Origin: Ampelomyces quisqualis | Lineage: Eukaryota; Ascomycota; Dothideomycetes; Pleosporales; Phaeosphaeriaceae | Assembly: GCA_018398575.1 (NCBI GenBank) | Contig: JAGTXZ010000003.1 | Coordinates: forward strand, 2,480,001-2,544,000 | Direction of reading: 5' to 3' | DNA: 64,000 nt | In this document: in pieces, positions 59,484 through 64,000 of the stretch | Layout: each line of letters starts with the position of its first letter | How positions within the stretch are numbered: the first letter of the stretch is position 1 | Program-made: the position numbers and the translations under genes | The notes under the pieces: generated by a model | What the model was told of the DNA's origin: nothing | What the model saw: the letters and a program-made list of their open reading frames with translations, nothing else | The model's database searches: none

Positions 59484-60027
59484 GTGGGCGCTCGATATCC
59501 ATCCCGTATCACAAGCTTGACCAAACGATGCGCATCTGGTCAGGTCCGAGTCTTGGTACCGGGCGGACCGGACGAAAAACTGGCGGTGCGGCCCTACTTC
59601 GTTTTGGACAACAAGAGCGTCTACTACGATATGCTCGATTTCCGCACCCTGCCCAACGAGATCATGGACGCTTCTCCCATCGGTGTCGTCAACAGGCTCA
59701 ATTTCGCGCATACTCCCGCGTACCTCTCGTGGTTGTATGCCGACCTGTCTGACAGCTTCAGCAACGACGATAACGACTCAGTCATGGGTATTCGCCGCTC
59801 CTCCGAGTGCGCCATCAAACTCTGAGACTAGAACAAGGCGAGGCTGTGCCGGAAGCTGTTTGTCTTGGTGCCGGAAGTCACTCGGGGCTTTGGTTAATGA
59901 TATTTTTCGCAAACTCGTGCCTTGGGAAGAGGAAAAGTGTGTTCGGCTTGTCTCTCGAACGATTCTTATGGATGTCACTACCCACATTGAGCTGTGGTTG
60001 GATCAGCCAGACAGCTTCGAAATTTGA
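59484..60027 (+). pseudogene. gene relic of unknown family, frame broken
   Basis: Three pieces with protein-like composition follow each other in different frames. The first, up to the stop at 59823-59825, includes RPYFVLDNKSVYYDMLDFRT and LNFAHTPAYLSWLYADLSD. The second, just after that stop in the same frame, reads RLCRKLFVLVPEVTRGFG up to about 59890. The third, in the next frame to 60027, reads ALVNDIFRKLVPWEEEKC and TTHIELWLDQPDSFEI. Read together they look like one protein, but no intron with normal signals joins them. I do not recognise the family. A gene with an unusual intron is an alternative. Confidence 0.35.
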
Positions 60028-60180
60028 GGGAAGTGGGGAACTAGAGTTGGACCAGTACTTGGCAGTTCGTTCAAGACCTGACCTCGCTTTGCGAAAGAAT
60101 TGCAGAGCACGCAATACATGCAATTCTACCCGTCGAATGCCAACTATGAAACACCTTTTCAGTAAAGACATAGGTTGATG

Positions 60181-61057
60181 CTACCGAAGCCCCGAAATGT
60201 CTCTTGACATTGAGTGTACGCGATCCTCTAGTTCGCGCTTCTTCCTCTCGAGCTGCCGCATCTCCTCCTCTTCTCGACGCAAATCTTCCTCGCTCAAGGG
60301 TGGTGCCTCTTGCTGCTCCACCTCTTCTTCCTCTCCTTCGTCCATGTAATCTCGATTGCGATTCAGTCGGCCCAGTTGGGTGACTTGTTCAGCCAGACGC
60401 TCTTCGTAGTAGTCTATCGATGCGGTGACCTGGGCGTGCCGTTGTCGCATGGCTGCAATCTTGTCTGATGCGCCTGGTATGGGACTGGTACGGTTAGTCT
60501 GATGTCGTGGGGAAGGCGTTCCGGAACATACTACACGCCCAGCAGCTTCTCGGCGCCTTCCAGCAACGACTCAACATCCACTTCGTTCTTGTGGGTGCTG
60601 TCGTATTTTCGGTACCCTAGACCGGACCCTGCGCCTCCACCACCGCCTCTCCGTATGCGCTCCACGAGATCATTTCCAAGGACAGCTGCTACTGCGGTGT
60701 TTCGCCTCGGCGCTCTGACGGCGTTTGCGCCGCCTCCAGAGATGCTTGCGCCGGCGCCATTGGGATTGAATATGGTGTTCCGGCGGTTGGTGGATGCAGG
60801 CTCGGTGTGCCTGGCTGCGGCCGGCGGAGGAGGCACCGAGAAGAGCGCGCGCTCATGCAGCTCAGTATCGCGAATCAGACTCGTGATATCGTGGTTCTGA
60901 AGCAGGGCATTCGTGAATATCCTCGGGGGCGCGAAGCTGGCTCGGGTTAGTCGCAGCAGGTGGTGCACGTGAAGGCAGCATACGGCAGCTCTGCAATGGA
61001 CGCGGCACACAGCGAGATCTGCTCCAGATGGGCGTCGAGAAGCGTCATGACGGACAT
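60181..61057 (-). CDS. SPC34: DASH complex subunit Spc34
   Basis: Three exons on the minus strand (61057-60984, 60936-60532, 60484-60181) give about 260 residues. Both introns are 47 bp with GTATG donors and CTAAC branch points. The N-terminus LLDAHLEQISLCAASIAELP joins to FAPPRIFTNALLQNHDITSL IRDTELHERALF, the conserved PPxIFxNAxLQ...ITxLIxD region of Spc34. A middle part follows with a Gly-rich linker, then DVESLLEGAEKLLGVYPIPG ASDKIAAMRQRH. The C-terminus is a coiled coil rich in Glu, Arg and Leu (about 180-258). Spc34 belongs to the DASH/Dam1 ring, which couples kinetochores to microtubule plus ends in mitosis. An alternative ATG at 61048 would drop three residues. It is divergent from RPN3, with 229 bp between starts. 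Confidence 0.9.
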
Positions 61058-61286
61058 GGCGAGGGGTGCGGAGCACGGCGGCACGGGGGGCCAGGCGGGG
61101 GGTAAGCAAGCCGGCGCGGCGATACTAATGTCCGGGCGTCATGGAGAGCTGCTGCGTACCGGTAGGTGGTACCACGACACCACCTCAACACGGCGCCCGC
61201 GTCCAACCGCCGCCGCTCAACCGCATCCCCACCGCCCCTTCCCCCGCCTTCGCCCTCGCCCTCGCCCTGCAACACCAAGAGCGACC
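61058..61286. promoter_or_regulatory. shared SPC34/RPN3 bidirectional promoter
   Basis: Only 229 bp separates the two divergent start codons. The RPN3 side is C-rich just before its ATG. No TATA box is evident. Confidence 0.5.
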
Positions 61287-63022
61287 ATGGCGGACAGCAT
61301 GGAAGGCGTCGTCGCCGCCGAGGAGCCCAAGCCCACGCCCGACGCCGAGCAGACGGCCATAGCAGGTCAGTCCCCCACGTCCACGACGCCGCCCGCAGCA
61401 TGCCCTTCACCTCCAGGTGCCCCTGCGCCCCCTGCACGACGTCATGGCCGGTCCGCAAGATGTGCCCCAGCCACCTGATCGCGACGGACCTGGCGTGCTG
61501 CAAGTATCTGTGCCAGCGAGCTGACCCGGCGGCGGTAGACATCCGCGGCAACTTTGTGCTGCTCGAGCGCGCCGTGGCCCAGTTCGACTCGCGCTTCACT
61601 CTGCGCGCCCTCCGCTCCATCTCGTCCCTCCGCAAGCGCCTCACCGACCGCGTGCTGTGCTCCGTCATCATCCTCACCTACTCGCCCAACAACGCCACGG
61701 CGCGCACCTTCATCGAGTTCATCGGCATGGACGGCGAGGCGATCCAGAGCGTCGTGTCCCAGTACAAGGAGGAGGTGCAGCTTAACAAGAACAGCACCAA
61801 GGAGCCGCTGCCCGAGGTCGACGTCTACATCGCCATTCTGATCCAGGCATGTTGCCCAGGGAACACGGAGAAGCACGACTAATGCCCGCAGGTGTATCTG
61901 TACGACCAGAAGGACTTTGAAGAGGGCGCCGAGTTTTCCGAGAAGCTGGTGGACAAGATCCGAGAGCTCAACAGGCGGACACTCGACTCGCTCGCCGCAA
62001 AGGCCTACTTCTACTTCTCGCTCTTCCACGAGGAACTCGACCCCAAGCCGCCCTCCAAGCAGTCGCCCGTCATCAACATCCGCGGCAAGCTGCTCGCCGC
62101 CCTGCGAAGCGCTGTGCTGCGGAAAGACCCCGATACGCAGGCCTCGGTCACCACCCTGCTGCTCCGCAACTACATCGCCACCGCCGACATCACACAAGCC
62201 GATCTCCTCGTCGCGCAAACCCAGTTCCCGCCGAATGCCCCCAACAACCAGGTCGCGCGGTACCTCTTCTACCTCGGCCGCATACGCGCCATCCAGCTGT
62301 CCTACACCGAGGCCCACGAGCACCTGATCAGCGCCACCCGCAAGTCGCCCTCCGCACACGTCGCCACGGGCTTCTACCAGGCCTCGATGAAGCTGCTGAT
62401 CGTCGTCGAGCTGCTCATGGGCGACATTCCCGAGCGCGACGTCTTCAGCCAGCCGCGTCTCGAGCGCGCCCTCGAGCCATACTTCCGCCTTGTCCGCGCT
62501 GTCCGCGTCGGCGACCTGCAGGGTTTCCTCAAAGTTGTGCACATGCACTCGACGACCTTCCAGCAGGACGGCACCTACACGCTGATCCTCCGCCTGCGAC
62601 AAAATGTCATCAAAACCGGCATCCGCATGCTGTCGTTATCCTACTCGCGCATCTCGCTCCGCGACATCTGCATCCGCCTGGGGCTCGAGAGCGAGGAGTC
62701 GGCCGAGTACATTGTGGCCAAGGCAATCCGCGACGGAGTGATTGAGGCTTCGATTGATCACGAGAAGGGTTTCATGCAGACAAAGGTGGCCGGAGACATT
62801 TACGCGACCCGCGAGCCTGGCGAGGCTTTTCACGAGCGCATCCGTGCGTGCCTGACGCTGCACGACGAGTGTGTCAGGGCGATGCGCTACCCGATGAACC
62901 AGCACCGTCTGGAGCTGAAGAACGCGCAGGAAGCTAGGGAGAGGGAGCGCGAGCTGGCCAAGGAGATCCAGGAAGGCGACATTGACGAGGACGATGCAGG
63001 TGGTGACTTTGACGGCTTGTAG
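61287..63022 (+). CDS. RPN3: 26S proteasome regulatory subunit Rpn3
   Basis: Three exons (61287-61365, 61539-61846, 61892-63022) give about 505 residues. Intron 1 is 173 bp (GTCAGT donor, CTGAC branch); its acceptor was chosen because it gives TAIA|DIRGNFVLLERAV in frame. Intron 2 (45 bp) must start with GC, not GT, to give ILIQ|VYLYDQKDF. Landmarks are FTLRALRSISSLRKRLT, then AYFYFSLFHEELD, LLRNYIATADITQADLLVAQ, RYLFYLGRIRAIQLSYTEAH and SYSRISLRDICIRLGLES, where the PCI/winged-helix domain begins (about 370-450), and an acidic tail (GDIDEDDAGGDFDGL). Rpn3 (human PSMD3) is a scaffold subunit of the 19S lid. It is essential and single-copy in fungi. Confidence 0.95.
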
Positions 63023-63384
63023 AGGCTCAAGTGACCATCTTTCCGCGGCATGTACGATAGCCAACTGAGCGGCATTGATAGACCTGAGTAATCTGGACGA
63101 ACGAATCATGATATCAAACCATATTATCTATCAATCTTGTTGATCCAGTTCACCGTCTTGATAGTGACTCCACAAACGTCACCCCGTAGAGTCTGGCCCG
63201 AAGCAGGAATATCCGTGAACTAGCCTCCGTGCCTCCGCACTCCGCAGCTCCCCCCAGCTCAGCCCCGCAACCACCATCAACACGTAAACAAGGCCAGCTT
63301 GACGGACACAATCATGCACCACCACTGTCATAATAATGTATATCCTTCTAGAGCTATGCCGGGCACGTGACTGATTCCTCACAG
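63023..63384. other. intergenic and unresolved 5' end of the AVO2-like gene
   Basis: No independent gene. It must contain the RPN3 3' end, the promoter of the ankyrin gene, and probably its first exon. An ATG at 63356 is in the correct frame but is followed by an in-frame TGA at 63368. Confidence 0.4.
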
Positions 63385-64000
63385 GATTGACGTATCCAGG
63401 CGTCTGCGCCGAGCCATCCTCCTCAACAACCTCCCTCTCGTAAAGCGCATCGTCCGGAACAACCCCTCGAGGCTTCGCAACGTAGACTTTGACGACAAGA
63501 GCAACACGAGTCTGCATCTCGCAGCACGGCATGGCTTCACCCAGATTGCCGTATGTCGTCATGGCAAGCGTCCAAGCATGAATCAGGGCTGATGCGAGCC
63601 TAGGAATTTCTCATCGACAAAGGCCACGAAGACGAAATGATCAGCCGAAACAACGACTTTGAGACACCGCTTATGCTCGCCGCCGCAGCTGGAAAAGAGG
63701 ATGTGGGCGTTACGCTTGCTAAGCGATTTCCGCAGTGTATTCCCTGGCGCGACAGAGCTGGACTTGACGCCGTACGCACCCCTATATCTCCCCCTACCAC
63801 ACCCCCCATTAACACCCGCAACTACTAGCTCATGCTCGCCTGCAAATCTGGCTTCGGTACCCTCCACCTCATGCCCACGCTCATCCTGCACGGCCCCTCG
63901 ATCCTCGCCGCCGCCGATTCCAACGGCAACACGGCGCTGCACCACGCTTCCGCCAGCGGGGAGTTGAAAGCGGTGCGCATGTTACTCCAGTACGGCGCGA
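63385..64000 (+). CDS. AVO2: ankyrin-repeat protein, TORC2 subunit Avo2-like (partial)
   Basis: The gene runs off the right edge. Visible coding pieces are 63385-63550, 63604-63771 and 63829-64000, joined over 53- and 57-bp introns (GTATGT and GTACGC donors) in phase. They encode RRLRRAILLNNLPLVKRIVR, then NPSRLRNVDFDDKSNTSLHL AARHGFTQIA|EFLIDKGHEDE, FETPLMLAAAAGKEDVGVTL and DSNGNTALHHASASGELKAV. These are four or more ankyrin repeats. The opening RxAIxxNxLxVKRxxRxNP followed by ankyrins matches yeast Avo2, a TOR complex 2 accessory subunit, and its filamentous homologues. The start is unresolved: a possible first exon is MPGT at 63356, but it would need an 18-bp intron. The C-terminal half is outside the window. 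Confidence 0.8.

Noticed and set aside
61442..62602. 386-codon minus-strand open frame opposite RPN3
   Set aside because: Antisense shadow created by the codon bias of the RPN3 exons; crosses the RPN3 introns without regard to their signals.

Overview
The window looks like nuclear DNA from a filamentous ascomycete (Pezizomycotina; a Dothideomycete is my best guess, from gene content and style only). The reasons are short 45-95 bp introns with GT(A/G)AGT-like donors and CTAAC/CTGAC branch points, an intron-containing tRNA gene, LRR-type adenylate cyclase, a Pac2-type WOPR factor, URC4/DUF1688, and fungal DASH, TORC2 and Lte1 homologues. All exon joins were made by eye from reading frames and splice consensus; no alignment or search was run.

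Layout. From 0 to 14 kb: tRNA-Thr(AGT) with intron, a membrane-anchored SH3 protein, an RBR ubiquitin ligase, a secreted GPI-type App1-domain protein, a GNAT acetyltransferase, and a broken F-box-like gene. From 14 to 34.5 kb is a dense housekeeping block: adenylate cyclase, NAF1, ALG9, an Lte1-like RasGEF and a CorA-type Mg2+ transporter. NAF1 and ALG9 are divergent and share a promoter of about 0.4 kb. From 34.5 to 60 kb the DNA is gene-sparse and accessory in character. It holds an SDR enzyme, a GPI cell-wall protein, a small SET protein, two small unknown genes, a URC4 homologue beside a decayed ribokinase, a methyltransferase, a Dal5-type permease and a WOPR regulator, separated by long blank stretches with minisatellite, microsatellite and AT-rich tracts. 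From 60 to 64 kb housekeeping genes return: DASH SPC34 and proteasome RPN3 (divergent, 229 bp apart), then an AVO2-like ankyrin gene cut by the window end.

Themes. Several genes belong to growth and nutrient signalling (cAMP cyclase, Lte1, Avo2/TORC2, Pac2), but their proximity need not mean co-regulation. The URC4, ribokinase relic and Dal5-type permease neighbourhood may be the remains of a pyrimidine/ureide salvage locus. The most distinctive non-genic signal is a 9-mer, TACGGAGTA, found exactly at least seven times and only between genes. I did not find a convincing wholly new system; the strongest leads are this motif, the decayed nucleoside-catabolism neighbourhood, and unusual splice sites.
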